Origin: Mesaphorura yosii | Lineage: Eukaryota; Arthropoda; Collembola; Poduromorpha; Tullbergiidae | Reading direction: 5' to 3' | NCBI GenBank assembly: GCA_009869945.1 | Contig: WIXG01000006.1 | Coordinates: forward strand, 310,001-374,000 | DNA: 64,000 nt | Shown: positions 11,680 to 24,255 of the stretch, one piece after another | Numbering within the stretch: position 1 is the stretch's first letter | Layout of the letters: each line of letters opens with the position of its first letter | Notes under the pieces: generated by a model | The model's database searches: none | Told to the model about the DNA's origin: nothing | The model's input: the letters and a program-made list of their open reading frames with translations, nothing else | Made by a program: the position numbers and the translations under genes

Positions 11680-13921
11680 ATCTTTCTGGAATGAAATTGT
11701 TACAGGAATCGAGCTGTTTGTCGTGTACACCCAAAAACTTCAGCTTGAGGAACAACAATGCAATTTTTGCTCTCGTCCGCACTTGAGAAATGTTGAGACT
11801 CCTTCCTTCTCAACCCACTTTCATTGTGCTCGTCTCATACTTTGACTAGCGTGTTGCACCGGTAGTTTGTTGCTGGCATTGTGGCCCTGTCACATTACAC
11901 GGTCCGACAAATAATCCACGCAAAGAAAGAATGATGAGACACAAAGTCGGAGAACGGGAACCGGAGCACGGACACTTGCATTCTTCTTCTCCGTAATGCT
12001 CCCGTAACGCGTAAATCCTAAAAAGCGTCCCGTCAATAATCTACACGATGGGCGATGAGACAAGTCAACTTTGTCACTTGATTTTGGCATGTCTTCATAG
12101 CACTAAAAATATAAAATACGACCGACGGCAATCTCATGAACAGCGCATTATGAGCTTTTAAAGGAGATGGAATTAAGTAAAGAGCCCAAAACTACGACGA
12201 CGAATTTGCTGCTGAGGCCAACAATGAGAGGAGTTTGGAGAAGTGACCTGTGCACCGTGTATTATGGTTATTGACGCCAAATATGGCGTTTAATAATACT
12301 TAGCCCACACAGCGAACGATGCGTCGAGCTGCAGTTGCCAACCACTTGATCATCCAAATGAAGAACTGAAATGAAGTCTTGCTGCCTCAACTGCCTCTTC
12401 ATATAAAACATCTTGTACATTGTAACATTGCAATGCAACACGTGTTCATGATCGTTTAATAAACCCAGAATAGAATATAAAATCGGTCTCTTAAAAACAA
12501 CGGCTGGCATGATGACTGACAGATCGTATAAACTTGGAAACGTCAAACCCACCTTTTTCATTCATGCATTAACATCATACGACATACTCAACTAAAATCA
12601 TCCCGCGATGGCAGAATCTACAGCTTCTTCGCTTTGAAACTCTCTTTGATATTTTGTTTCTGGAATCATCGAATTCCGTAATTCCGTCTCAATCATACTC
12701 ACTAATTGCAATCGCAGTGGCACTTCTTGGAGCCGAGTCGTCATCCGGCAGGATTATTTTTCAGTCGGGGGCACTGCGACGTCGATAGGCTATGTGGTTT
12801 CTGGACAACACGAGCTGACACGGTAATTGTGAAAGTGCTAGAAGCACCTTCACTTTCGAAATTCGAGCCGCTTAACAAACGATTCTTAATTGAATGTTTA
12901 TAGGGTGAGCAGCCCTGGACCAGGAAGAACACATAATCAGAGAGCAAGCAACTACCCCGCCCGGCCAATTAAAGCAAACAATACTCGAGCCACAGCAGGC
13001 CATGGCGAACCATTCCCTTGCTCAATCTTCTTGTCAACTTTCTTTTCGAGCTCGGCTGAACTTTCCTCGTTTCTTGGTACTAGTTACGGTGGGATTCATT
13101 AGACAGCAGCTTCTTCTCATTATCCCTCAACACTTGTCTTCATCTGAATTCCCGTCTTTAATCTGCAAACCCTTCAATTCGCTGCACCGCACCGCGTCAA
13201 CTAGAGCTATTCTCTCGATGAGGCTGCGATGCTGCTGATAATCGCGATGTGCGACGAAATAATGAGTGCTCGCATCGTCATTGAATGAATCGCAAGAGAA
13301 ATATCAACAACTTTTCCATGCAGTGTAAGACAAACCGCAAAGCAAATCTCAATTTTCAAGGTTGTGGCAATTGTTTTCGTAATTGTCATTCATTCAAACC
13401 TCACAATTTCGATTTCTAAGAACTCAGCGACGAACGAAAAGGGACGGAGTACACGACGGATCTGCCACATTTTTCATGCGATGCGTGCCGAAGGTGTTAA
13501 AAATCTCACACATTTTTGGAAAAAGAAATTGAGCCTGAACCGGAAGTATACTTTTGTATACAAATACAATGTTGCATTTTCTGTGAAAGGAGCAGACCCA
13601 AATGCACCCTTTGATTAGCGAGTGGCTTGTGGAATTATTTGCAGCCTTGTCCCTTTTGAACACCATCCCGACTCGGTCTGAAATTCTGAAACATCGAGAA
13701 TCCGATTTCCAGGGACAGTTTGCACCCTGCCTTAGCGTCGACGTCCTTTGGGTTTGTCTGTTCAGACTCGGATGGCACGACCTCCACTCTGTCAATTTGC
13801 AATGCACCTAGGATTCACAGTGTCCGGAGTTCATGAACTGAAATTCGGTGAGCTGCTTCAATCTGCGCATTGAAGTTGGATTGTTGTGTGCCTTGCCACC
13901 GCCTTCACTACACCCTCCCAC

Positions 13922-13924
13922 TTA
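13922..13924. repeat. Left target-site duplication TTA
   Basis: TTA directly before the CAAGG terminus of the transposon. The same TTA follows the right terminus at 16591-16593. Confidence 0.75.
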
Positions 13925-14096
13925 CAAGGAAACGTTCCAAGCTGTCCGACTCGAAACCTCCTGAAAATTTATCAGGGCATTACTGGCACCCTCACACCCT
14001 CCAAAGTGCCCTCAGTTCGCACAACGCTCAGTCGTTCGCGAGATATTCAAAATTGAAATTTTATTAAGTCACGAGTCCGGTTTCGCCTTTTTAACC
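13925..14096 (+). repeat. Left terminal inverted repeat
   Basis: 172 bp, inverted copy of 16419-16590. It ends at GCCTTTTTAACC. Confidence 0.85.
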
Positions 14097-14439
14097 GGAC
14101 TTAACGTGGCAAAACGGAGACAAAGGGTCCCTCCTTTCGTAATAATTAATTTTTCTCATACTTTGAAATGACGTCTCACCTTTCCTTGGTCTACCTCGGG
14201 GCATGCTAACAGTATGTGCGGTTGAGGAGGAACTTTCAACACCAAGACGCTTTCAGTTGCTTGAGTCCATCCGACTCAAGCAGAGTCCGAAAACCAGTTC
14301 TTACACAATCCATTTCAAATAATGCGGCCAAGTTAACTGGGTCTGATAAGTGATATCATATATCGACGGTAAGTGAGAACTGCATAGCTGTGAACTGGAC
14401 GTAACTCTATAAACTGGATGTACGCTCCCTATACAGGAA

Positions 14440-16242
14440 ATGGACGACCAGGAACTGGTGATAAATCCACTGGCAGTTTGTACCCACTTTCTACAGTTAC
14501 TGAAGCAACTTTACCAAGACTTCGACACATCTGAACCGACCCATGAAGAAATTCTACTTGCAAAAACACTACTTGACAGATCTTGGACCTGTTTTCGGAC
14601 TCCAAAGTACAGGAAGATTACGAACTGTTTTTGGAAAGTAATTCTAATTTCTTTTACTTTCAATGACATTTAAACGTACTAAAACCGCTATTCAGATCAT
14701 GTTTCTTTTAGTTAGATGACTCTCAAGCATCAAGTGAGACTTCCCGCACGAACAGCAGTCAAGAAAGTTACTTCGACGATGATGGAGAGGAGATATTTCC
14801 GGACAACGCTGACGTCCCGTTGGAAAGAAAAAAAGAGATTTTAAAACTAATTAACGAACACCCGAATTGGAGTCTTGGTACAATCAGACGGCACGGGGCA
14901 CTCGAATTTAAAGATATGCGATACAAGTCAAGATGGCAAGCTCAAGTGGATTCAGGGGGAACACTATTTGAAAAATACAAATCAATTGATGAATACACGT
15001 GGGAAATGTTCCTTCATGCCAGGCAGGCTTATCATAGTATCCACACCAATAACCTCTGCAGTTGGGCCTTACAGAAATCTCAAACGTTCAAAGATTTAAA
15101 CTTCAGGTTCAAAGCGAGCCCGACATGGGTGCATAAATTTAAAAACCGACATGGCATACGATCAAGAAGGATCACGAAGGTTGTCAGCAGAAGAGAAATC
15201 AAATCATCGGATGCCATTAACAAGACCGTTCAAAAATTTAGGGAAGAATTCAAGGAGAAGTCACGCTTTTTCACAGCAAGTTCTGTGCTAAATACTGATC
15301 AGGCAGGATTCAACTACGAAATTGTTAGCAAACGGACTTTATCACTCGTGGGAGAGAAGACCACCTTCGCGGTGGCTAAATCACCGAAGAACTTGGCCAC
15401 TCATTCGTACACAGTGCAGTATGTCATAAGTTTGGCTGGTGATGTAATTGGCAATCTCTTCCTCTGTCTTCAAGAAACTTCAGGGAGGCTCGGCCCAATA
15501 GTAGAAGAAAAAATATTTCCAGCGCAAAATGTGACAGTTACGTGCAGTAAATCCTGGAAATTAACATCTGAACACGTGGAATTCTTTCTCCAAAAAGTTC
15601 TGAAGCCAGCGGTTAATGAAGATTTCCTTTATGTGCTATACTGCTGGACTGGTCAAATAGATCAGCAACTATACCAGGATACTTTTGATGAAGATATCTC
15701 CTGTGTAACGCTGTTCGTACCTGAGAAAACCACATCAATTTGCCAACCTCTTGATACAATTTTCAACCTTCAACTGAAATATTTTACCAAGCAAATTACA
15801 ACTTACGCAGCTTTACAAACTTTGCATCCAACGGATGAGGTAAATTTAGAACGGTTATTTCTTGTTTTGCGTTTTTAATTTGTACTAATTTCTCTTTGTT
15901 GTTTCATAGATCACCACGCGAGATAATGTGATACGAATGCAGTCACTGATGCATCACCAATTCAAGGCGGAAATATTTAGACCAATGATCAAATACTGTT
16001 GGGTGACTTCTGGTTTAGCAGAAAAAGTAGGTGATTTTTTATCAGTCAAAGAAGCCTGCTTCACATTCCAGGAATCGGATTCACGCATGTGCCACATTCC
16101 GCACATCAACTGCGAAAACGAGCGCTTTATAAAATGTGCCCATTGTAGAAATATCCTCTGCTATGATTGTGTGTCTTCTTCAAATATCATGGTGTTGTTG
16201 ACGCTTGCATCTAGACCATTATTAATAGCTTGGTTTATCTAG
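14440..16242 (+). CDS. CENP-B/pogo-like DDE transposase, probably inactive
   Basis: Three exons (14440-14637, 14712-15839, 15910-16242), all phase 0, give 552 residues. After an N-terminal segment comes the helix-turn-helix region typical of this invertebrate family (EHPNWSLGTIRRHG, then FEKYKSIDEYTWEMF and a CENP-B-type domain with FKASPTWVHKFKNRHGIRSR). The DDE domain has its first Asp in LNTDQAGFNYE and its third in ICQPLDTIF. The C-terminal end carries FIKCAHCRNILCYDC, a zinc-knuckle-like tail known in relatives. The segment that normally reads I-D-S-W-x-G-Q here reads L-Y-C-W-T-G-Q, so the second catalytic Asp is replaced by Tyr (codon TAC). Otherwise the frame is intact, with no stop or frameshift, which fits a young copy that lost activity by point mutation. 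Confidence 0.85.
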
Positions 16243-16418
16243 TATGGAATCGGACTGTAGTTTAGAGTAAAATTCAGGGCAGATTAGATTAGACTAGCTA
16301 GGCATTTCAATTTAACATTACAGAATGAAATAAATTCGCCAAGATTTTATAGTCGGGGACGTTTTTCACGATTGTAAGCAATTTTTGTCGCCTAATATTG
16401 ATTTCAAACGGTTTGCAA

Positions 16419-16590
16419 GGTTAAAAAGGCGAAACCGGACTCGTGACTTAATAAAATTTCAATTTTGAATATCTCGCGAACGACTGAGCGTTGTGCGAAC
16501 TGAGGGCACTTTGAAGGGTGTGAGGGTACCAGTAATGCCCTGATAAATTTTCAGGAGGTTTCGAGTCGGACAGCTTGGAACGTTTCCTTG
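16419..16590 (-). repeat. Right terminal inverted repeat
   Basis: 172 bp, inverted copy of 13925-14096, followed by the TTA duplication. Confidence 0.85.
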
Positions 16591-18861
16591 TTAGTTCAGA
16601 TGGACTCAGGCTCTTGAAACGCACAAAATGAGATCTCAATGACTTTCCTTTTTTACAATGAGATGAATCACCGGATCGCGAGCGTCTTCATTCATTGATT
16701 CATTCCTCTGCCCGCTCTTCCTTTTCCCTTTGTCCGGACGCGGATTTGTGCCCACTTATTACACTGCATTTAACTTTCTTTCAAAAACAAGATCCCAGTG
16801 CACTAATCGATTTCCTTATCTCTTTGTGCCAGATTTGAAATTCAGATTAACGGAATCTAAAGCGTAGGCACGCGGCAGAGTTGGTAAGAAGATGAGGACG
16901 GCCTGAAAAGAATGAATTATTGCCATCAGCCAGGTCCTATTAACGTGGAGCATGTTTTGATTTTACAGCTCATGTGGGAGTACGCGCTCCACGAAGAATG
17001 GAAACAACAGAAGCAATAGTTGCTCCACTTCCTTCAATTCACCCTGGCACAAGGAAATTGAACAAGGCCATTTTATTCCGGATTGCGTTCGCCAACGTTC
17101 GTACAATTCTCTTGGTCGTTGCTAAATATTTATCAGGCAGGGCAGTCGAAGTTTCGGATCTGGCGCAGGCGGAGTTCCATTCAGACTTCATTCATGCTGC
17201 ACATACCTGCCTCCATTTTCCCAGACTCGGAGAGGAATGGCTGAAGAGTGAAGGAAACGCAATTCGCATAGATCGGTAGATCTGTTTATTCGACTATGAT
17301 TCTTGTTTCATTGATTGTAAAACAACTGCTGTCGGTATCGGACATCGGAGTTCATAACGGCCAGATTAAACAATAGCCACAAAATCTCTCAAGTCGTGTA
17401 TTCAGAGACTGATTCGCATGCAAAACTTAACAATACTATAGTACTTTTGTTTGAATATCTCCACCTTAAAGCAATAGTATAGTGTTTGAGTTGTATCAAA
17501 TGAAGAAATAAATGCTTTCTTGAATGAAATAACAATATATACTTTGTTCCTAGAACCTAGAAATAAAAACTCTTGACACCCAAAAGATAACAAACTTAAC
17601 CAAGGTCATAATTGAGTAAACAGGCTATAAATCATCAACAGCAGGACTATCGCGCACTGTACATGTACGTAAAATTGTTCTGTCCATCGTATCCTAAGCA
17701 TCTACGTTCCATACTAATTCGCACTTCTCGCAGGGCTTACGCTTGCCGCTTTTTACAGGAACCGTTAACATACCTAACAAAGGAAGTTGACACCTGCTAC
17801 CACTATCGTTTACGGGACTATACTCTTAGAGTCTAGGTCAGCGAATTATGATTGGCGACTCGCCTTCGCTGAATGCATAAGATTGGACACCGAATTTGTG
17901 TCGACTGACACCTTACATGAAGAACGTACGACGATTGTGACTGACTACCCCCGGCAATTTCTACAGCACAGATTTCATGGCACGTGCCGATCTGCAAGCT
18001 AAAATAGTAAAATCAACTACTTTCTCCTTCTTATTTCTGCTTTTGCATGTGTGCTTATTGGAGTTATTGTCTAGTTAACAAACTACACGCAACTTTAAGT
18101 TTAAAGCGAAGTATTTTTTGAGTCAGTGCAAAAATTAAATACAAAAATTTAGATTAATTTCTTCATGATATCTGGAAAGATGTGTCAACTCATACAGATA
18201 AATTTGATGGCATTTTCGGCGGGCTTAAAACTAATTATAAACTGCGGTTGCTCGTAAAAGGTGCTAAACTAAAGAATGTTGCTCCGGAGGCTTATTGGCT
18301 GATTTAGTAATAACAATAGGCTCGTATTTTAAGCCACCTCAAAAGTACTGAAATTCCTCCGCAAATTCACCACTCCGCAGAAATACTTACTTTCTCCCCC
18401 AAAAGATTCTTTGACCGTCCCAAAATCCAACTTGACTGTATTTTAAAAATTGACCACATTATTTGACATTGATCATAAAGATATTTATTTATTGAACCAA
18501 AAGCGCCTTCTTGGCAGTAGTCGCTGCGCCTTTTTACTCTACTCGCTGTACTTTCGTCCAGTGAGTCATGTCAGTGGCTAAATATAGCTTTTTAATGAGA
18601 AAAGTGGACTTTATGGGAAAACAAAATTTATTTTTGGCGGAGAAATGCAGTACATTTTCTGTGGTGAGGATTAAAGTACATTTGCGGTGAGAAATATAAT
18701 AAGTGATATCAATAAACTTTTCACAGTAAAAGCTGCTCGTTGATTGCTTATACCAATTGAATAAATGCATACAGAATTGATGACCTTTCCATTGAATTTT
18801 CGGGACATAAACAGCATCTTGCGTGTAATTTAAGTTAACTTGTTTGCAGAGAAGAAATGTT
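16591..18861. other. Intergenic region, AP-2 alpha 3' flank
   Basis: No gene that I can support. The complement of AATAAA (TTTATT) at 18484-18489 is a plausible polyadenylation signal for AP-2 alpha, about 370 nt past its stop. An open frame at 16974-17279 was considered and not accepted. Confidence 0.45.
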
Positions 18862-21800
18862 TCAGAAGTAGTCACCAAGAAGGTCGCAAATTTGTTTCGC
18901 CACGGTTTCCTTGCTTGCACGAATTGTAAGACGATATAGCTAAAATACGAAATAGAAATCAGTTCAGCTCCCAAAACCGGTTACAGTACTAACGGAGCTG
19001 TGAATTACCTGAGCCTGCCGATTGGGTTCAAGTCGCAGAAGACATCCTATCTGATGGGTTTTGGTGTGAAGAATAGCGGCACAGACGAAATTGTCGGGGT
19101 TTGGATCCACTCTTGAGAGAAGACACATGCCAAAACCTGTCAACTTGGCAGCGGTGGCACTTGTGTCCATTGGATGCGTAGCTTTGAAGATTTTCTGTAC
19201 TTCTTGTTTAGGTCTGCATACATTAGTGAGAAGAATCAAACACTCTCATCACAAGATCACAAGAGTCGTCTTTACAACTATATTTCCATCTACTGAACCT
19301 ACTCACCCAGCAAGATTTTTCCAACGGGCAAAGAAGGTTTCATTATTCATATCCGTGGATTCAAAGAATTTATTTATTGTGAGGGGAATTTTGAGATTCA
19401 GTTTTTGCTGCACATTGTTATAGATGAAGGTGATGACTAGGTTGGGGTACTCTGCCAACAAAGTAGTTCACAAATTATAACTGTGTCTAGTAAACCAAGC
19501 TCAACGAAAAGTTAAGTGAATACCTATGAAGTCATCGATACATTCTATATTGATCATTTGCTGAACCTGGGCCCCCGCTCCCACCGTCGAAACAACTGGC
19601 TTTACTTGAACAGCAACTTTTGTCGCTAAATCACTTCCACACGAGACCGTGGGCGTAAAGTCCTGTCGGTAGTAAATCAAAATATTAACAATGCGCTCCC
19701 GGAACCAGGACATGGGTAGTGTTCTTACCAACATAGGAAAGTCTGTTTTGTTCCCATAATATAAAGTCATTCTTCCTAAGTGATTTCTGTACTCTGCTTT
19801 CACTCCGATCTGAACCAAATCGTTCTCAAACAGGATACCGTTGTTTTTCCACACTAATTTCTTCAAACTATCGACCTCAGGCAACACACCACCGGCGTTG
19901 AAATGATTTGAAGTTTGACCGACGGAATTCATTTTCGACCCAGCATTGACCGCATTTTGTGACATAGAGCTTGAGTATAAATCTCCCAACACATCCACCA
20001 ACAAATCAGTTTGGCCATTTTGTCGCTGAGTTGTGTCTCCGCTTGTAGACATGATGGGATGAGGTACTTGGTTCGCAGTTGACGCCGGCTTTTCTCCTGT
20101 GGCGGTAGTGTCAACTCCTTCGACCATTCGGCCGGGCTTCTTCTTCTTCAATATGGCCAAAATGGAAGAATCTCTTTCGGGGAATGGCGGCATTTCTTCA
20201 AGAACAGTAGCCTGAAAATAGATTCACATTTTGTTTATTATTTGTCGTCACAATCTTCATGCCAAGAGATGAAGAGGTGCGAGCGCTTACCAAAACATCC
20301 GTGGAGGCCACAACGCTGAGCCGAAGGTATTCGGATGCTCGTTGTTGCAACTCGGCATCCGCAGACCGAATATTGCTATCCTGCCTGAATATGTCCTGGA
20401 TTTGGTTCTTAATTTCGGGGAATAGGTTGACAAATTTTATGTAAGTAGACAGGAGGAGTGCCCGCGTGGCCACCGAGCACAGGTGATACTTGGAATGAAG
20501 TAGCCGAAACTGAACAGCGGGCGACGACCTGGAGTCTCCGGCAATCAGATTTCCAAACTCTCCAAGGATATAGCCTCCCACTTTCACCATGTTTTCATGG
20601 CACGCTGGAGCTTGTAAGGCTTCGAAGACTGTTTTGGCAGCATAGCCTGGTCACAATTCCATATTTAGAAAAAAACGGCCGACTTTCTTTCCTTTTTGTA
20701 ATGTTTGACTGAAAATTTGTGAAATTTTACCTTGAACGTCTTCTCGGTTGACGACAATTTGGATTACTCGGTACCAGACTTCCTCGGACACATGATCGCC
20801 AGCAATTCGAATGAGATTTAGTATGACATCTACATACCAGGAATAGTCTGTAGCATATTTCTCTGCAAGAATCGCCACCTTGAGCACCATTTCTTCCCTG
20901 ATAGAATAGTCTGCTGTTTCCAAGTAGTTCAGCATTTCCTGAACTATTTCCTCGGCATTACTACGATCACACATGGCATAAAGAAGGTCGACAGCGCGCT
21001 GTCTCACGCTAACGTCTCTCTCCGTCTGCAATTAATGCAAGAATTAATTACAATTGAAGAAAATGAAAAATGCACAAGTATTCCAACCCTTTGTGCAGTC
21101 AAGCTCACCTTCAGTGCATTGATTACAGTTTCTTGATGCTTCTTAACTGCATCATGGGAAAACTCAGAATTTGCTAACAGACACATTGACTCGAGGGCAA
21201 GATATCTGAGATTTGTTTCTCGATGAGACAGAAACTGGCCAAGCTGATTACAGGCTCTGACAAGCAAATTTGGTTCACTATCTGAGTGAATGATTAAACT
21301 GATGGCTTCAAAGAGGGCAGCGTTCTTCGCATTGGAGTGCTGAACCTTCTTGGATTTTGGGGGTTCTTGCGCCTTGTTTAAGATAGTCTCCAGACACTCG
21401 TTCAACCTCCCACGAACGCCAGCATCGTCTGAAACAGAACAAGTCGGAGTTTCGGAACTTCATAAATTGAAAGAATTCAGCAATTGTATCAGTCACAGTA
21501 AATTTACCCGGTGGCGGATAATTTTGTAGCAGCCTGAGTAGTTTCACAGAAAGCCACGGTGCGGGAACAAAGTAGTAAGTGTAGTCTTGTAGATCTGTGT
21601 AGCTGGATGTTACAATCTATCGACCAAATAAGCACGTAATATTATAATACAGTGATCTATAAAATTGAAAGTGGTGCAAAGTGCACGAATCAAATTGAAA
21701 TGAATTTGTTTACCCGGCTGAGTCTGGAGACAGCAAGTGAAACGCATCCTTTGTATTCGTCAGGGGAACGCTTTACGAGGGCCTCAATGAGAGATGAAGC

Positions 21801-24255
21801 TGCAGTTACTACGCCCATGTGCTGATCATTCAGCAGATGAATAATTCTTGACGTCCACTCTCCGCTTGGAATGATTTCGGGATGAGTACGAAAGAGTCGA
21901 AGTAAACACAGAGCGGCTGATTGTTTGACGACGTCAATCGTCTCCCTGTTTTTCAACAATGCATTTGATACTTTCAGTTCTAAAATCGTTCGTCATTTCA
22001 TCAAGAACTTACCCAGAAACTAACAATCGTGGAATGTCTGTTGAAAATGCTTCGGCCATGTCTTTGCTTCCGATGTTGGCAATGCATTGCAGGGCCAAAT
22101 TGACATGAATGGGGTTTCGGGACATCAAGTCGTGCTTGATGTTTTGGATAATGAGACGAATCAAGTCGCTGTTTGTATTCACCAAGACGGATATGAAAAG
22201 ATAACCCTGAAAACGAAACGAATTCCGTGCTTCAATGCATCACAAGGGGATTTCGGGGCATAAGGCCGAAACTCTATGCGTATCAGCGGCGTGGACGTAC
22301 AATTTGCTTCTCTGTGTACTTGTTCGATGACAAGAGATTGACGGCTTCCATGTGCCCAAAGTCAATATCATGGCCCAGGAGGAAGATGAAGAGGAGTTTG
22401 CAAACATACTTCTTCTTCTGATACCCGTCAAGAGTCTTGTCTCCTTTGAATTTGCTACGAATATTCGCCAGTTCTTTGTTTATTCTCTTGATCTCGGCTT
22501 CCTTACTTTTACCTGCAAACAAAACGTAACAATTTGAAAACGCGTCGGCCGCATGTCGCTATCGCATTTTACTCAGATTACGACGTAAGCCTCCTCAATA
22601 GACAGTTCGACAAATGGGCGAGTGTCACCAGACTTGCTTTATAAAGCGGGTTCGAGAGTGCAAAGTTCGTGGGTCGTGACTCCCAACTGCAAATGAACAT
22701 CTCTTAATCAAGATAATTGACTCTGAGCATGGTAGGAATGCTACAACGTAAATTTCCCTGCCATACTGCCATTCCATTGCAATGCAAGATCACCATGCCT
22801 CATTTGCGTCGATTCAGCGTATGTACTTACGTACTTGAACTGAATACTCAATCATGAACCTAATCGCAGCGACTGAAATTATAATAATTAGTATTCGTGT
22901 CTGATTAGTTAGAAAGCTCATGGCTTGGCCTTTAATTGTACTCACATCTCACTTGTGCATCCAACGCTTCATGGAATTCATATTAAGTGGCTCACTCGTC
23001 TGACGGCAATAAACAAGCAATGTGGTCGATGTTTGATATTTGATACTCTGACTAAATCAGGCAACCTAACCAGACGGTATCGAATTTCCACCCCCCATCA
23101 AACGGAACCATTTTAACTCACTGCATTGCTCTTGTCGACGAATCGATTTCCAGAGCAGAGTAGAAGGTGCAAATATAAAATAATGACCAGGCGAGACAAT
23201 GTGGTCCTAAATCTGGAAACGAGAGGATCAAAAGGACGACTCGCGTCTTTTCGATGAAAAGATGAAATCACAAAATGTTTATGATGATTCACAAGGAAAC
23301 GTGACGCCTAATTGTTCAGTTCTTCGAATTCATTATAAGCATGAGCAATGAGCCAAGAACCGGCTTCTTCATTTCTGCTTGTTTATTGTTGTCAATCGTG
23401 CTCATTAACCGACTCGCTCTAATGGCTCTAAAGTAGCTCTTTGAGGCCGCTACCCGGCAAAATGCTCACTTGCAATTATCGCAACGAATTTGCATATACA
23501 ATGATTGCGATTGCTCTATCAATCGACTTCCTCGATAAGTCCCATGCATCTCTTTAGCCTTTCTGCCCCATCATTTAACTTGGACTGGTGTACTTTCTGC
23601 TGAAAGAGGCAAAGAGCAACGGTATTTGTGAATGATGGCGTGTGCTAGCAATCGCAATCGAATGGCAGAGACCAATTTCCGGTCATGGCATGATAGAATT
23701 ATGATGTGCAGATGAGACCGCCATAAGAGTGGTTAATGAATTAGCACGTTGTGCGACTTCACACGATGTCTGGTATGAATGTGGACACTGAATATGCCCA
23801 GTCTGACATTCTTTATAGAACTGCCGCCCGGACAATTAATACTCGAATTCTTCGACTCTTGCTTCATGCACAACGATGATTTCTGTTAAGATGATTACGT
23901 CTCATTAAATCTAAATCACTTCTTGTAAGAAACTGGAAAAGTGGGATTGTAGACTTGATCACAATTTCTGAACTTAAAATCTGTCAATGAGTTTCTCTTC
24001 AAATGCCTTGTCTGATTTCATCCAAGCCTCGCAGATAAGAAATGGGCGTGATACACGTTCCAGTACGGTCTGATCTTGCAGCTCACAGTTGCGGGCATAA
24101 CCTGCCTCGCAGATCGGATCGACGCCCAGTTTCGAGATCACGAGCAGGTAATGCCGAGTCGAGATTAGGTGTTAAAGGGCTGTCAACTTACAGTTTCTAA
24201 TATCTGAGATGAAGACTGCCAGTCCTCTCATTCCGTCCCCACGTGCAGCAGGCAT
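18862..24255 (-). CDS. AP-2alpha: AP-2 complex subunit alpha
   Basis: Large subunit of the clathrin adaptor at the plasma membrane. It binds PI(4,5)P2, AP-2 sigma and endocytic accessory proteins. The start exon (24192-24255) reads [20 protein letters not shown], nearly the family N-terminus. The second exon (22301-22512) carries [20 protein letters not shown] and the third continues [10 protein letters not shown]. The trunk follows through [57 protein letters not shown] and [19 protein letters not shown], then a linker (19501-20193) rich in Ser, Thr and Gln. The appendage includes [54 protein letters not shown] and [10 protein letters not shown]. The last exon (18862-18939) ends [21 protein letters not shown] 66-nt intron at 19663-19728 is open in frame. 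Intron 1 is about 1.7 kb. Confidence 0.96.
22513..24191 (-). other. First intron of AP-2 alpha
   Basis: Phase-1 intron with donor GTAAGT and acceptor TTTGCAG. It splits the Cys codon of the conserved R-N-C-K-S-K-E-A motif. No nested gene was recognised. Confidence 0.65.

Larger units (their letters stand above)
11165..13924. other. Intergenic region upstream of the FGF-like gene
   Basis: Runs from the FGF-like start to the left end of the transposon. Apart from a possible small secreted-peptide frame at 11440-11679, I see no exon that I can support. It presumably carries the FGF promoter and enhancers. Confidence 0.45.
13925..16590 (+). mobile_element. Complete DDE DNA transposon with 172-bp terminal inverted repeats
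   Basis: The element is 2,666 bp. Both ends begin CAAGGAAACGTTCCAAGCTG when read inward, and the two 172-bp arms are equal in length with only a few mismatches by eye (for example GGCACCC against GGTACCC). A TTA duplication flanks it. It encodes one three-exon transposase of CENP-B/pogo-related type in the plus direction. Few differences between the arms suggest a fairly recent insertion. It lies between the FGF-like gene and AP-2 alpha and interrupts neither. Confidence 0.88.

Noticed and set aside
13870-14067. 65-codon frame that recurs at 16448-16639
   Set aside because: The two frames are similar only because they lie in the inverted ends of the transposon; not genes.
16974-17279. 101-codon plus-strand frame after a TTTTACAG site
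   Set aside because: No Kozak-supported start, no splice partner and no recognisable motif; treated as chance in intergenic DNA.
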